NCBI GenBank assembly: GCA_037833965.1
Contig: AP031353.1
Coordinates: forward strand, 9,860,501-9,924,500
Length of the DNA: 64,000 bases
Reading direction: 5' to 3'
DNA from: Marchantia polymorpha subsp. ruderalis
Taxonomy: Eukaryota; Streptophyta; Marchantiopsida; Marchantiales; Marchantiaceae
The stretch's first letter is position 1. Every line of letters starts with the position of its first letter. The notes under the pieces are model-generated. The model saw only the letters and a program-made list of their open reading frames with translations, was not told the DNA's origin and made no database searches. The position numbers were made by a program, and so were the translations under genes. Below, one piece after another: positions 33,901-46,725 of the stretch.

Positions 33901-35126
33901 TAGGCCCCCAACAGCCGCTATTCTGTTACTCGAGTCGACATTGTACGTAAGACTGTCCTCGCTGAATCTTCTTTTCGTACCAATAGATCTCAAGCAGGCA
34001 ACCGTCCTCCACGATATGAACGAAACCAATGCTATATATGGAACTCTTGCTTGTAACTTTTCTTATCCTCTCCGTCACTTATCTTTGTTACGTGGACAGG
34101 CGATACGGGCTCTGTGTGTGTGTGTGTTTGTTCCAGAACCTCGGGCAGGCTATGAGAACAATATCAATCTCCATCTCCGTCTATTCTCCTTCATCTGAAG
34201 TATCTACGCACTGTCAAGTGTAATGCACCCATGTCATGAGCTTCATCATCGGAGGTTGAACTTATTTGAATGACTTCCGGGACCCTCCTTCAATGGAGCT
34301 CGATTTTCTATAGTTTCAACATAAACTCTTCGGCATAAGTCGTTCAACTACTCATATCCAGAGCATCAGGATGACAGTGACGTTGACTCGGATTCTCCTA
34401 TTGACTCGATGCTAACTGGTCCATTGTGTAGAAATTGTGGAGTACGGTTCCAGAATCTGGACTTTCTAGAGATATGACCCCGATAAATGTTCTCGTTTTA
34501 TATTCGTTGGGTGTGGTTGAGTGCATCTCTGGACTATTGTGTGAGTATTGGGAACTTTTTGAATCGCGGTTGAATCTCTTGCATACGAGGCCAGGGGTTG
34601 GAGATTCTGGTCCCGTCAGTTCTGATCCTTGACTTCTACTCCAAGCAGTGATCCACTTTCATGGACTTTCCTCCGATGTTTCCACGCTTGGAGCTAGAAT
34701 CGTCAACAATTAGCGCTCATAGGTTTCGGACTCATAGGTCTATCTGTTCGAAGTCAACTGTCTGCTTGGCGATGGCCTACGAGCATCATTGCACACAATC
34801 GAATCTATCTATCTGCTAGCCTCGATGCTTACTGAGCATCTCCAATAATTAGATGTAAGGAGGGTTGTGTTTTTCTGTTATGACGAAAACAGCCGAACAC
34901 CATGGCCATGTCCGAGGGCTTCGCTCTCGAGAAACCCAGCCGATTGTTGAAAAACTTCGAAATCAGTACCTAGCAAGCAGCTCGCAAGTGGATTCAACAC
35001 AGAACCATCCCTTAATTGGGTTCCATGACAGAGATTTCTTAGTTCCGGCACCAAACCAAAAAGATAAATTTGAGAAGGATTTGTCTAACCCTCCGATTTC
35101 TGCAGGCTTAGATTAGTCGTTCTTAA
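30940..35126. other. Long intergenic region, no gene recognised
   Basis: GC-rich to about 33,200 with simple repeats (CCCCAG run near 31,624-31,647; CTCCTC near 32,375), then mixed. It contains many overlapping open frames on both strands caused by high GC; none shows a domain. A minus-strand AATAAA at about 32,470 could end an unseen transcript. Confidence 0.45.
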
Positions 35127-35480
35127 TTACGAAACAGGTATATAATATGTGACTGACTGCAGAATAGGAATAGTAAGGGTTCTTACTTTGCTGACCATGC
35201 TCGAGCTTCCACTATCGGTACAGCTGATAGCTTCACGGGGTTGCCAAGCACTTGACTTCCATAGATTCAGAGGTTGAAGACTCTTCGAAGACTCTGTAGT
35301 GTGTAATGCTGTTGAAGCTTCGTACATTCTGTGCACCAAGCCAGTAAATCGAAGCATGTGCGAACAATGCCTTGGTGAAAAGGACCAGTTGAGCGTCAGC
35401 CTCATAATTTGCTGTGCTCACATCGATACGAGACTCCGTCAGCGTCAGAGACTTATAAGACCGACGAGTTGAGGATGTTC
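35127..35480 (-). pseudogene. Possible Ty1/copia pol 3'-end remnant
   Basis: On the minus strand the frame ending near 35,233 reads ANYEADAQLVLFTKALFAHA, which resembles the end of copia RNase H (consensus ..ADIFTKALP..). The rest does not align clearly and there are stops. Treat as tentative. Confidence 0.3.
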
Positions 35481-37602
35481 GAAAGCTATGGGACCTAACT
35501 GACAGCCATCTGTACCTGACAACATTCGTGATAAGGGAAAGAGTGTTCGAGGTACTCTTATCATGTTGCTTATCGATCGTTGTTTTGTTTTTCTCTGGAC
35601 CTAAGCCGAAAATTAATTGTCTCCGTGAAGTCTTGCTGCAGCGCTCATTGGTACTTTTTCCAGCCTATCAATGAACACCCAGTTACTCCATAAGAGCACA
35701 ACATTACTGCGGCTATCAATACAGATATTAGCCTCTTCTGTTTTGTACCTCCTCTGTTTTTTTATCCTCTCGTCCATTGTCTGGCATCGATGTTGAGCTT
35801 AGAAGTTAGTTAGTTAGTTTCTTCGTTACTGAGTTGTTTCGGAGGGATATCAGAACGCTCTAGACTCTTCGTCCGATTGACTTTCATCCTGTCCTCGGTC
35901 CACTACTTGTCTTACATATGTGTAAAGAATTCGCGAATCTTGAATGGGATCCATAAGTCACTCAGCTCAAAACTTCACACATCCAGCTCCTCCTTGTGCA
36001 GGTTGCTTCGTATGTTACATCTCTAGGTTTACAAGTCGAACGTGTTCCGTTGTGTTGTGAATCCACTGCAGGAATCCGTGTGCTTTCTTCCCAGCTTCGT
36101 AGCAAGATAGAAGATCATATTCACGACCTACTTTCCTGAATTCAGGGCAATTGCAAGTCACGTGCTATCGGACAACTATCGACGCAGGTGAGCAAAGTGG
36201 GGTCGCACCATCTCTGAACAAATGGCATTTCTTTCTACTTCTTTTAGCGACTCTCATCCCAGCTATCTGGAAGAGCTAAATGACCTACTGCAATTACCAT
36301 TCAATTGAAGCTAGCTTGAGTGAGCTTGAGTGTGACGGATGTCTTCTGAAGGTACATGTTCGTACAATTGATCGGTTTCTCATCTGAGTAAACTGACATG
36401 TGCATTCATCCCTACCTCATCCCAAGGAACATCGTCTGATTTAACTGAAATGCACGACAAGATGATTTTCCTTCTTCGTAGATGTACTTGTCCTGAGACA
36501 ACTCGGTTGGTGTTGGCAAGCAACAATCGGATAAGTTTTGAGAGCTGTAATGAACAAACACAGCATCTGTAAACCTTGACATCGTTTAAACCGTCAAGTG
36601 GGCATTCACTCTGACCTCCAGATGAACTAAACAGATCAAAACTCTTCTGCTCTGCCGACGTGACAGGAGCAGATCGTCCTCTGTGATGATGATGTTCAGA
36701 AGAAAACTCTCGTATGCTCTATGTGTAGTTTCATATATATATATATATATGAAAGTTGTTTGACGATCATCAATGCATTGGTCCCTTCTGTAACAGTAGC
36801 TAGCATAACTGTCGTGGCCGTGAATCAAGAACCCCTCATCAGTTTTGACAATAACCCACTCACCAAAGGCTTGTGTCTTGACCAAAAACCTATCAGCAGT
36901 GAGTGTTGGGCTAAATTACACAAGGCCTTCGTTTTCTGGTCTGTAAAATTTGGTCCCATGGCCTGGCCTGCTGGGTTGCAGGTTTGAATGGCAAACCGAA
37001 CTCAGCAGTTAAGACAGAGCTGCGCCTCTTTACTCACCTGAGCGCGAGAGTATTACAAACTGGATGGACGAGTCACAGCACAGCCAAGTTCAGGAATTCC
37101 TGCACCGTGGGAACCGCATGACAATACAATTCACATCGACATGACATGACGACGGACAGTAACGACACTGCGATAACAACATAGAAAGTGTCAAAGCTCG
37201 AACCGGAGCGGGAGGACAAAATCGTCTTCAATGAGTCCATGGTACTTTCAAGCTGTACCAACAAGAAAGACATCAGGTGTCACCAGGTTTCCTTGTGCAA
37301 CTCATGAATTTCACTCCCGTACAAGAGGAACCTGATGACCATAATGAATATTCTGAACCAGGACGATAGAGACACATTCTTGCGCCCGACAATGTCAATC
37401 CCGACAGGTAAAAGCCCGACAGTCCGCTCCTCTGCGGAAGAGGAGGCCCACACGCGAGAGAACAGGAGAACGACCCAAAATCTCAGACTCCATCCTCGAC
37501 CAGACCAGAACCTGACGCTAGCTTCGATCCAAGTTCAGTGCACCCATCGTGGTATATCCCAGGAATCCGTGTGCCGGTAAAATCTCCAGCTTTTGCATCC
37601 GA
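35481..37602. other. Intergenic, nothing recognised
   Basis: No domain-bearing frame. It includes GTTAGTTAGTTAGTT near 35,810 and a palindromic AT run TTTCATATAT...ATATGAAA near 36,728-36,753. Confidence 0.45.
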
Positions 37603-37638
37603 AATACGAAACTGCAATTCGTATTGCAGTTTCGTATT
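37603..37638. repeat. Perfect inverted repeat, 15-nt arms, 6-nt spacer
   Basis: AATACGAAACTGCAA (37603-37617) is exactly reverse-complemented at 37624-37638. Confidence 0.9.
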
Positions 37639-37984
37639 CTCGTACTTGCTCTGCCTCGGCCTACGAATGTTCTATCCGAAGGGTCCCGCTTGGTTGCGGT
37701 TAAGCAGTGCGTGGGGCTCCACCTCGACGAGACGCATGTGCTGTGCTCTCCTCGCTCTGGCTGCATCAAACGCGTTGGAGTAACTGATCGGAGTCCGCTG
37801 AACACAAAGCTCGCGTCTGATCCTGACGACCCAGCCAGTGCGGATCGGACCAGCGCAGACCAGATAGCTCCAAGCGCAGTGGGGTCGATCGTTGCCTTTG
37901 CCTGCGTGCGGAAACTCGAGAGAGTGGCGAATGCAAGATCACAAGGGTCGGGCTACGAAGAAAAGTGTCCGCCGTCGTAGCTCC

Positions 37985-38013
37985 GGGGAGGGAGGGAGGG
38001 AGGGAGGGAGGGA
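37985..38013 (+). repeat. GGGA tandem repeat, G-quadruplex-prone
   Basis: Seven consecutive runs of three or more G separated by single A on the plus strand. This is the textbook pattern for a G-quadruplex with one-base loops. Confidence 0.85.
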
Positions 38014-39400
38014 GAGAGAGAAGGAGCCGCTGGAGCTTCGGTCTTCCGATTCTCCGTCTGAATTTCCCTCGTACACGCCGGCACGTAACCCAAAGACCTA
38101 ATGAGAATAGTGAAGGAGCATTCCTAGGCGAGGCCGCCGTCGGTGATGTTCCCGCCACGAAGAACTGGACAGAGCTTTCCGTGCGCAAAATCAACTCGAG
38201 AAATAATATAGTAGAGAATCAGGAATGAATGAATGATTGATGCGCAGACCTGACAGAGAGCTCTGATTAGTCGAGAGCACGATCCACGAGCACGAAAGGA
38301 GAAGCCGTGGACGTGGTGGACTCGAGCGAGGCACGAGACTGCGCTACTTGCTCGGGACGAGGGGGGGCGGGGGAGAGCACGAGGGGAACACGCGGAGGAA
38401 AAGTTGATCCAGAGCTCTTTCTTTATTTTTTTCAATCTGAACGTCCCACCCATCCATCAACATAATCATCATCGTCGTCGTCGTGTTTTACATCTACATC
38501 ATCAACCGGAAGAATTGGTCTACACAAAGCGCAAGTCGTTCGTTTCGTCGGTCGATCGGTCGGTCTATCGATCGATCGGTCTGTCGCTATTTTTAAGAAA
38601 GGGAGAGCACAGGGCGCAAGCGAGCGCTTGATTGATTGCTTTTCCTTCACTACATTTTGAATTTCTCTCATTCTCTCTCTCGTAATTCGCTAATCAGCGG
38701 ACAAAATTTACAACGTGATCTCTCCTCTCGCTCGCTACATAGATACATTCACATATGCTCCTCCTGTACTTGATCTTCTTGTACACAATTTGATCGAAAT
38801 TTTCACGATAGACATTTTTCGTCTGCTCCCAGAACAGACAGACGAACAACCACGCCCAATCCCAGAGCATCATCATCATCACCTTCTTCTTCTTCACTTA
38901 CACCTTCATCGTCGTCATCATCTTCTTCGTGTCGTCGTCCTCGTCGAGGCAATAAATAAATGGTACAACAAACTGCGCGGGGAAGAACTGACTGACTAGT
39001 CGAATTATTGCCGAACAAAATGCCACCATCTTCATCGTTTTCCGCTTTCGGGCCCCCTTTGTTCGCGCCCTCCCCTTGCCTTGCCTTGCCTGGCCCCGAC
39101 TTTCTCCCTCGAGAGCTCGAGCGAGCAAACAGGCCAGCCCACGACCTTCTTCAAAAGCACCTTCGTCTGATAACCACGATCACGAGAAAAGGTGCGGCAG
39201 CGGTCCATGAAGCCGCGAGCACAAGTAATTACAGCGCCACTTCAAGCTGAGCTGAAAGCCCATCGGGCATTTGGTTTTTTTTCCAAAGAATCCTTCCTCT
39301 CACTCCACTCACTCACTCAAGCATTCGATCCCTCCTTCACATTGTGCACAGCCGAACGACGACGGCGGCAGCAGCAGCAGCAGATTGACGAAGGTTCTGA
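38014..39400. other. Probable 3' flank of the coiled-coil gene, rich in simple repeats
   Basis: Contains GTCG, CGAT, CATCAT and TTC repeats and a minus-strand AATAAAG at about 38,421-38,427. That signal could terminate the gene whose stop codon is at 39,401. No separate gene recognised. Confidence 0.45.
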
Positions 39401-40873
39401 TCACGACTCCGCATACTCGAGGACGGAGAACACATTCCAGCCTGGGCCGCCGGGCACGGGGGTCTCGCATTTGCGCTGGGTGGAGCGAGGGGCCAGCTTC
39501 ACGGAGCGGAGGGCTCCTTTCCTGAGCAAGAAGCGCCTCTCCTTCTCGAGCGCTTTGAGCCGACGCGATTGCGTTTTCCTCAGCAGCTCCGACACTCGCA
39601 GATCCGTGTTGGCGTCCGACACCTCGCCTCGCAGCTCCTCGATCTCCTGCTCGGCCTCGAGGATTCTCTCCTGCGCCTGGTCCAGGGCCTCCTCCAGAAT
39701 CTGCACGTCGCTGCTCTGCCAGGCTCGGTTCTGCATCATGAGAGACCTGTCCAGCTGCCGGTCCTGCCCGCGCAGGTGCGCGGGCTTCGCACTCTCCCCG
39801 AGCATGAGCTTAATCCGGTGCTCGAGCAGCAGGAGCTGCGAGCGGTGCTGCTTCGACTGCTCGGCCGCGAATTTGGCCCTCTCGGCAGCGAATTGCGTGG
39901 CGTCCACTTCGATATCTCCGCGCTCGCGGCACAATCGCTCCTCGGCCTCCTCCAATTTCGCAATGTCCTCTTTCGCTTTGCCCAGCTCCTGGCGCGAATC
40001 GTCGAGCTGCTTCTGGAGCTCGAGGTTCTTGGCCTGCTCGGCCTTGGCAATTTGCAGGGCCTTGCGCAGCCTTTTCTCCAGCGACGAGATGGTGAAGTCC
40101 TTAGCCATGGCGGCCCAGGTCATGGCCTCGAGCTTGAGCTGCATCAGATTCTCGTTGTCCTCCACGTCCGTGATCAGCTGGCTGTCCGAGAAGCAGCTGT
40201 GCCCGTAACTCTGGCTGCCCTCGCTCACGGACATGGGGCTCCGGGGCGAGCTCTCCCCATCATCCACGCAGTTCTGAATCTCCGACTGATCCGATGAAGC
40301 TTCGTGTCGTTGTTGTTGTTGTTGTTGTTGATTTTGTTGATTTTGTTGATTTTGTTGTTGATGATGATGATCTTGCTGCAGCTCCTCCTCCGCGTCGGCA
40401 CCAGCCCCACCGGGCTGGCTCCTGTGGCTCGAAGACGACATCCTCGGGCGCTCGTTGTTACCGCCTTCACGAGCTGCTGCTGCTAATCCCCCACCTCCAC
40501 CAGCAGCTGCTGCTGCTGCTGCTAAGGCTGCTGCAGCATCCGGCTGATGATGATGGCGGGTGTCCTCGGCATCGGGAGAAACGCTCCTGGAGCTGGCGCT
40601 TCTCGAGCTCCCAAACACGAATGGTCGATAAGGGTGCGAGACTTTGCTCGGGATCGGGGAGGGCTGCACGCCGGGATCGGTGGAACTGTTCTGGTAGAGA
40701 GAGCGCAGAGGCTCTCGGATGTCTGCTCCCGACGATGCTGCAGCGGGCGGAGCTGGAGCTGCAGATGGAGATGGAGATGGAGCTGCTGCTGCTGCTGCTG
40801 GTGCTCCGCCTCCTCCATTTCCATCCGCTCTCACGTGTCGTCCGGCCATCGCCCTAGGCTTCACGGGCGGCAT
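39401..40873 (-). CDS. Intronless coiled-coil protein with Ala, Gly and Gln tracts, family not recognised
   Basis: 490-residue frame. The N-terminal half is low complexity: Ala/Pro-rich about 24-48, Ala/Gly-rich 113-134, and Gln/Asn/His-rich 166-190 with repeated QNQ units. Two short conserved-looking motifs sit in it: REPLRSLYQ and SKVSHPYRPFVFGSSRSASS. From about residue 240 (DNENLMQLKLEAMTWAAMAKD) to 450 the sequence is strongly heptad-like, a long coiled coil (EKRLRKALQIAKAEQAKNLE, ILEEALDQAQERILEAEQEI). It ends in a basic segment and GGPGWNVFSVLEYAES, which looks conserved. There is no signal or membrane segment; a cytoskeletal or scaffold role is plausible but unproven. A second ATG at codon 9 (MAGRHVRAD) has a good start context and may be the real start. 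The trinucleotide-rich composition continues into both flanks. Confidence 0.8.
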   Translation of the reverse strand: MPPVKPRAMAGRHVRADGNGGGGAPAAAAAAPSPSPSAAPAPPAAASSGADIREPLRSLYQNSSTDPGVQPSPIPSKVSHPYRPFVFGSSRSASSRSVSPDAEDTRHHHQPDAAAALAAAAAAAGGGGGLAAAAREGGNNERPRMSSSSHRSQPGGAGADAEEELQQDHHHQQQNQQNQQNQQQQQQQRHEASSDQSEIQNCVDDGESSPRSPMSVSEGSQSYGHSCFSDSQLITDVEDNENLMQLKLEAMTWAAMAKDFTISSLEKRLRKALQIAKAEQAKNLELQKQLDDSRQELGKAKEDIAKLEEAEERLCRERGDIEVDATQFAAERAKFAAEQSKQHRSQLLLLEHRIKLMLGESAKPAHLRGQDRQLDRSLMMQNRAWQSSDVQILEEALDQAQERILEAEQEIEELRGEVSDANTDLRVSELLRKTQSRRLKALEKERRFLLRKGALRSVKLAPRSTQRKCETPVPGGPGWNVFSVLEYAES

Positions 40874-41900
40874 GCCAAAGGTTATTTATGCGAGCGGTGA
40901 TCCCCGGTCGAAGCAGCGCTCGCTCGCCACCTCCGGGACGAGGAGGGCGCTAGGACCAGGACATGAACCGCACAATGGCAATCCGAAATCCACACCTGGT
41001 GCGTCGTCCGCCTACTGCGCCTCGAGTCAACTGCTCGATCCCCTGGGCAGCACAATTCCTGCCTTGGCACATCCGACTCTCGGCACCACCATCGAGCGCA
41101 GATTCAATTCCCCCACATGTCCGGCCCTCGCAGCCACGGACTGCAGCAAGCAAGCAAGCAAGCCAAAGTCTAGAATCCGAATTCCGTGTTACAGCCGCAG
41201 CCGGAGCAGCAGCAGCAGCAGCATCACAGAAGGAACAATCGTTGGGCCCGCGCTCCGGCCCTCACTCCAACAGAGATACACAAACCGACTCCTGGCTCAC
41301 TGCCCGAACCAGCTCTCAAATTTTTTCGATCTGGGCAGCCAGGCATGCAGTCAGTCAGTCAGTCAGTCAGACGCAGACGACGACGACGAGGAGGAGCAGC
41401 AGCAGCAACGGCGGAGGATTTACAAACGGGAGCAAGTCCCGAGAAAAATATACATACGAGCCCCGGTTGTCAGATCTTAGGAAAAATGTACATACGGCAG
41501 AGAGACAGAGAGAGGTTGACTCGACGACAATCTATCAATGAAGCTGCTGCCGGGACCCGATGCGACGACTCGTGCGAGCTAGCGATCGAGTGATCTACAT
41601 ACAGGCCTGCTGGCCTCGTCTACTGATTCGAATCTCCACGTAATTCGTCTCCTCCTCCGCTCTGTTCTGTTCGCATCTCCCCCCTTCCGATTCGAGTCAA
41701 TGCCCGGGCGTCGACGGAACAGAGAGATGCCCGAGGAATTGGAGGGAGGCAGGCAGGCAGGCAGGCAAGCGCAGATCCTCCCCACCCCACCAGACAGACA
41801 GACCGACCTGAACAGAGCAGAACAGAGCAGCCAGACCAGCCCGTCAGAGGAGTGCACAACAGCCAACAGCCTTCGAGAGGCAAAGCTCGCGACTATTTAT
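40874..41900. other. GC-rich upstream region of the coiled-coil gene with microsatellites
   Basis: Probable promoter and leader. It contains AGCA repeats (41,146-41,162), CAG runs (41,201-41,222), CAGT repeats (41,348-41,371), CGA/GAG runs (41,374-41,396) and GGCA repeats (41,747-41,768). A TATTTATG motif 10-15 bases upstream of the first ATG would be too close to serve that ATG. Confidence 0.45.
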
Positions 41901-44900
41901 GACGACCTCGTCGCCCCGCGCATTCATTGTCAGCCCCGGTTGCGTACTCTCTGTGCGCACCGGGACAGCACCGGACGTCCGAGTGGGTGACCGGCAGGAC
42001 TCGCCACTGGCTCGTGTCAGGCTGCGGTCTCTGTGCCCACCCCACCCCTTCCAGTGTAGCCCGTTGCACTTCGTTCGGTCCCGCCTTCCCGCTAAAATGT
42101 CCATCCGGTGCCCTGCGCATTCGAGGCCATGGATGCTCTGCTCATGTGCATTTTGTGTGTGCCCCGGTGGCCGCCCTCCTATTTCCACTGGACGAGCAAA
42201 ATTGCTGTGCTTACCAAATGTGTAAAATAATGGACTTGTCCATTTTGACAGAATGAAGACGTCCTTCCTGGCAGCAATAATCACACACTCACGTAACAGT
42301 AGTTTTTTTGGAACAGTTGCGAACAGTCGCGAGGAGGTATTGCATGAGTTCAATCATACGTCACAAGCGGCACTGCCCGTAGGAATTTGTATTTTCCCCA
42401 TCATCGACACTATATTGCACAAGCGAGGCAACACTGGTGGGAATGAAATTTGAATTATTGAATTATTGTTTTTTCAGCCCTTTTCTGCTTTTATTTGTAT
42501 ATTATTAAAGACGATGGTTCTACAGGTAGGAGCCATTTGCTTTTTAGGGAACCAGATACACTCCACCGTGGACTTCCTCTTTATTTTGAATCTGCAATTA
42601 TATCTCCTTGACCAAAAGTGAGGGCTAGAAACAGTTTGATGCTTTTATGGCTGCGGACTGGATTCTCCCGAATTAGTTTAAGGTAAGGATGTATACTTCA
42701 TTGTACACAACATTTCTTATTCTAATAATATATCCATGTACTTCTCCCTAGATTTCACATCTCGCGGATGAACAATATATGAACTATCCCTCCTACATTA
42801 GTATGCGTCCATGTATTGATAAACTTGCTCATGTCAAAAAAACTAAAGTCAAACGATTTTATTGGGCTTGAAAGGCTAAGCCTTATTTGATCGAATATCT
42901 TCTTTGACTTGGACATTTCTATCATCCTTTATAAACTTGTCACAAAAATAAGAGCGGCTGATCTCCTCTCTATTTCCTGAGACGAAAAGCACCATCGATC
43001 ATCAGAATTTTTGAAAACGACAAAATGCATTGCCTACAAAGGTAATCAACCGAAGACTAAAAGCGTTGTAAGATGACGAACTCAAGTCTTGATTCTGGTT
43101 TTGTAATTATTTCTGGTACTATTTGTATGTAGAGGGTAAGATGGAGTACCTGCGCAGTCGTCTTTGTAAGGAGTCACATGGCGTATCATTACTATTATTC
43201 TCCTCTTGGCAGTATGATTGATGAGGAGCGCTGGAGCTGACTTTGAAGCCACCTCCTTTTCTATGTACACTGTGATTGGAAAGCAGTGTTCCCGGTTCCC
43301 CGTCTTTACAATGTTTTCGCTCTTTCGAGGATGTGGTTTTCTGAGCAGCTCCTTTGCTCTGTCCGTGTACGTCGACATGCTGTACAGTACAGTACCTCGG
43401 AAGGAGGTCATGGCCTGATGCGAATCCTACCTCCTTGTAAGTTGGTAGGATTATAGACTCAACTCCTTCCCCGCCACGGGTGCATCATCTTGCGCAGGTC
43501 TCCGGATTGCTGCTTCTCTTCCCGTTCTGAACTTCCATGAAAACACTTCACTTGACCTGTACATGTGTCGCTAGTTGACACAATCATATGACAAAGGATA
43601 GAAGACCCAAGTTCCAAAATGGAAAAAACCATGCCGAGAGTTTGATTTTACTTAGTTTTATATATCCAACTATTGTAAATCATATTACATCCAAATAATT
43701 ATTGCTCTCCAGTCTGCTACACTTCAAAATGTGATTTAAAGTTATTTGATGAATAATGTAAAGAGAATGTTACCACTATCATGTTAGTATAATGAACTTC
43801 TGTGCGCTCACAAAAGTTTCAACAGGTTCCTAGACTTGGTTTCTAGCTAACTAGTAGAATATAAAAAATAAAGTATAAAAAACGGACCATCACCTGTGCC
43901 TACTTCTGTGTGTCTTCCAAATCATCCTGCTTTCGGTCAACTTGAGTGCTTGTAGAATTTGTGGGTTCGGAACAAAAGCATAATGTGATGTATGGAACTA
44001 AAGGAGAATGTGTGGCATCAGTTCGACACCGAAAGGGAGAGTCTTTTGAAAGTTTGTGATCATGAGAGGTTTCGTCAATACTGTATCACCGAGTCGTTGG
44101 AGGATTTTACATTTCACAGATCAAGCCACCTACGAATGAATTTCAAGTCAAAAGGTGGCAACTATAGAGGCGCAGAGGAATGGAGGGTGAGTCCGGAAGG
44201 TGAGATAAATGGCAGACAGTAGCTGACGGCAAGATAAGTTGCTGTGACAATTGGCTTGGAAATACAGCAGGATTGGAACTAGGACGCAGCCAAATGGTAC
44301 CAACTGGACAAACTGGCCAAGCGTCTAGCAGCCATGACCTGAATGGCGTGCCTCGTGGTCGAAAATGACAAAGATTCATGCGACGATACGCCCTCACTCT
44401 TCAACTTTCTTCTCTCGTGGGACACGAAAGAATCTTGAGTCAACCGAACCTCTTTCGCATTTTGCCCTCCTGCGGGACATGAACCTGGACACAACACCAC
44501 TCACGCCCGTCCTCGTCCTGCTTTGTCTTACTCCGACCACGGGACCCACATCATGCACTAAAATATTCACCTAGAAAGCGCTGTTTCATGTCTCCCTATC
44601 TCTGAAGCATGATTGATTGATGTTGTACTAATCAGAGTTCAAGCTTTCCGTGGTTACACTATGCACACCCTGCTTACATTCCTTCTGCTTCTTAATCTCC
44701 ACACCCTGATGGTGTTTTGTATGAATTACTTCGAAAATTATTCTTTCTTTTCCCTATTTATGACAGATTTTTATCATGTTAAATATTTCCCTGAATATGC
44801 CAGATTCTTGTTTCAGGATAACCGATCATACTGCCAATTACGTGGAAACAAGCCATTTGTTTTTCAAGAGATGAATGACTTGGAAAGGTCCATGATCTCC

Positions 44901-46514
44901 ATGTCATAAGACAAAGTGTTCATTGAGAAAAATACCGTATATGAAACCAAGGTGTGTATAAGGAGAGTATATTTCAAACGGTGTAAGGTGCGTATGAAAT
45001 GGCCACTGACACATTCTCGATGTGGTATCCAGGTACTGGATTTTGGATTCTGCCTCTTGACAAATATTTCTCCTTGCTCCAAGTCAAAATATTAATTTTT
45101 TCCGTACTCTTTTTTTTCTGGGGAGGACGTCATTCCGTAGTGTTTATTGTTGTGCAGCCCGCGCGCAGATCATGATCATTTAGCACTTTATGTGCTTTGC
45201 TTTTTTATTTCATCAAAGGCTGGAGCACTTTCGTTGCCAGTTCTTTTGGATATTCGGCATATTGTTCTCGTTTCAGAGAGAGAGAGAGAGAGAGGAGAAT
45301 GTGGATGTTTATTCGGTGCAGTTGTTGTACTGGTGGTTCGCCCAAATGATTTCATTCAAATTTGAACACGTCAGGAGGAGTCAGAGTTTTTTTTTAAGTT
45401 TTTTTTTTTTTTTAGAGTATTAGTGAAGGAAGATCTCTGCCCTACGGTTCCTAAGCGAACCTCTCAGGCATACGGTGAAGAAACTTGCATATCCACCACT
45501 TGTTATGACTACTTACTGTCTGACAATAGTACGTTAACTGTTAGGACCACTTGATGGGATCCTTACTGTCTAGCGATCCAGAGTTATTGCAGATTTGCAA
45601 ACACAATATCCGCTCGTAATGAGTTTGACACTAGACTATGGAAACCCAGACCTCATCATTTCACACGTAGATGCATTTTTAGATCATAATATACATGCAA
45701 TCAGAGGGTACGTTAGCGTGAAATAGAGTAATATAGCACAGAGCATGGGAAGACCCTACATGTCTTTTACGGATGAAATCAGAAACCAAAGGATTAGGAT
45801 GGGGCTAGCCCAAGAGCATCACACCGAGAAATCTTTACCACCTGCAATATTCCGACTATATATGTCATCTTACAAGAGGTGCCCATTAGAACCTAATGTG
45901 ATTACGTCATATGTGGCATTGATCTGGTTCCTTTGGAGCAACTATTTGCTTGAGTTGGCTACCTAATGTGCTAAACAAAATGTTACCCATGTTAATGAGT
46001 ATTGTAGTTTAATCTGCATTCTTTTCAGCAGACCTTTCGAAGTATTTGTATCATAGTCCTTGAAAAAGTCTCTATATTTAACCACACTCGCCACTTATAC
46101 TCTTTGCCTATCCATAAAGAAAAGTATGTACGTGTTTGTTTTTCACATCTTTGAAATTATATAACCTACAATCATACAATGACCTAAAAAAAATGTAATA
46201 TGTTGTGAGTGAATTTTTTAACATGTAAGTTTTGATAAGCATACAAAGTAATACACTTTTTACCTTAAAACGAAGTATAGATTTGCATTAGTCCAAATTT
46301 ACTTTAAGGCATATCAATACTCTTTACAAAGCTATGAATCTTAACAAATCTGGATCTAACAAACACAACATCCTGAATTATATCATGATTAGCTAAACTC
46401 AGCTTTCCAAACTCTAAAAAATATGATTAACATAAATATAATGCGTATATGAGATATTAACATCATTGAGGTGTAGAAAGATGTAGATGAATTAATAATG
46501 TATATGCCCATATT
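41901..46514. other. Intergenic, no gene recognised
   Basis: Mixed composition, falling to AT-rich after 45 kb. It has a GA microsatellite at about 45,276-45,296 and poly-T runs near 45,390-45,412. Frames such as 43,992-44,222 and 45,745-45,966 show no similarity I can name. Confidence 0.45.
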
Positions 46515-46540
46515 TTTTATTGACTTAATAGTCAATAAAA
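46515..46540. repeat. Perfect inverted repeat, 11-nt arms, 4-nt spacer
   Basis: TTTTATTGACT (46515-46525) is reverse-complemented at 46530-46540, in very AT-rich DNA. Confidence 0.75.
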
Positions 46541-46725
46541 ATTAAAAATAACATTCATAATAGAACCAAGATACATCATTTATATATGTCCAATTTGTAC
46601 ATAAGTCTTACATAAAAAAAATAAGTGTAAGTATGATGTTTCTACATGTTTGATTCATTGTAATATGAAACTTGAGAATTTTGGGTTCAAAAAGAGGAAA
46701 CATAACTTATTGACTTTATATAATA

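Noticed and set aside
36728-36753. Palindromic TTTCATATAT...ATATGAAA
   Set aside because: An AT dinucleotide run is automatically self-complementary, so it was not counted with the informative inverted repeats.
39192-40208. 338-codon plus-strand frame, Ser/Arg/Cys-rich
   Set aside because: Antisense of the coiled-coil gene; the composition follows from reversed CTC/CTG codons.
40719-41541. Overlapping 190-250 codon plus-strand frames upstream of the coiled-coil gene
   Set aside because: Low-complexity translations of CAG, CAGT and CGA repeats in several frames at once; no domain and no splice context.
45441-45475. Segment resembling the end of a glycine riboswitch (GCGAACCTCTCAGGCATACGG)
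   Set aside because: No matching upstream aptamer helices and the host is eukaryotic, where this riboswitch class is not expected; a chance match.
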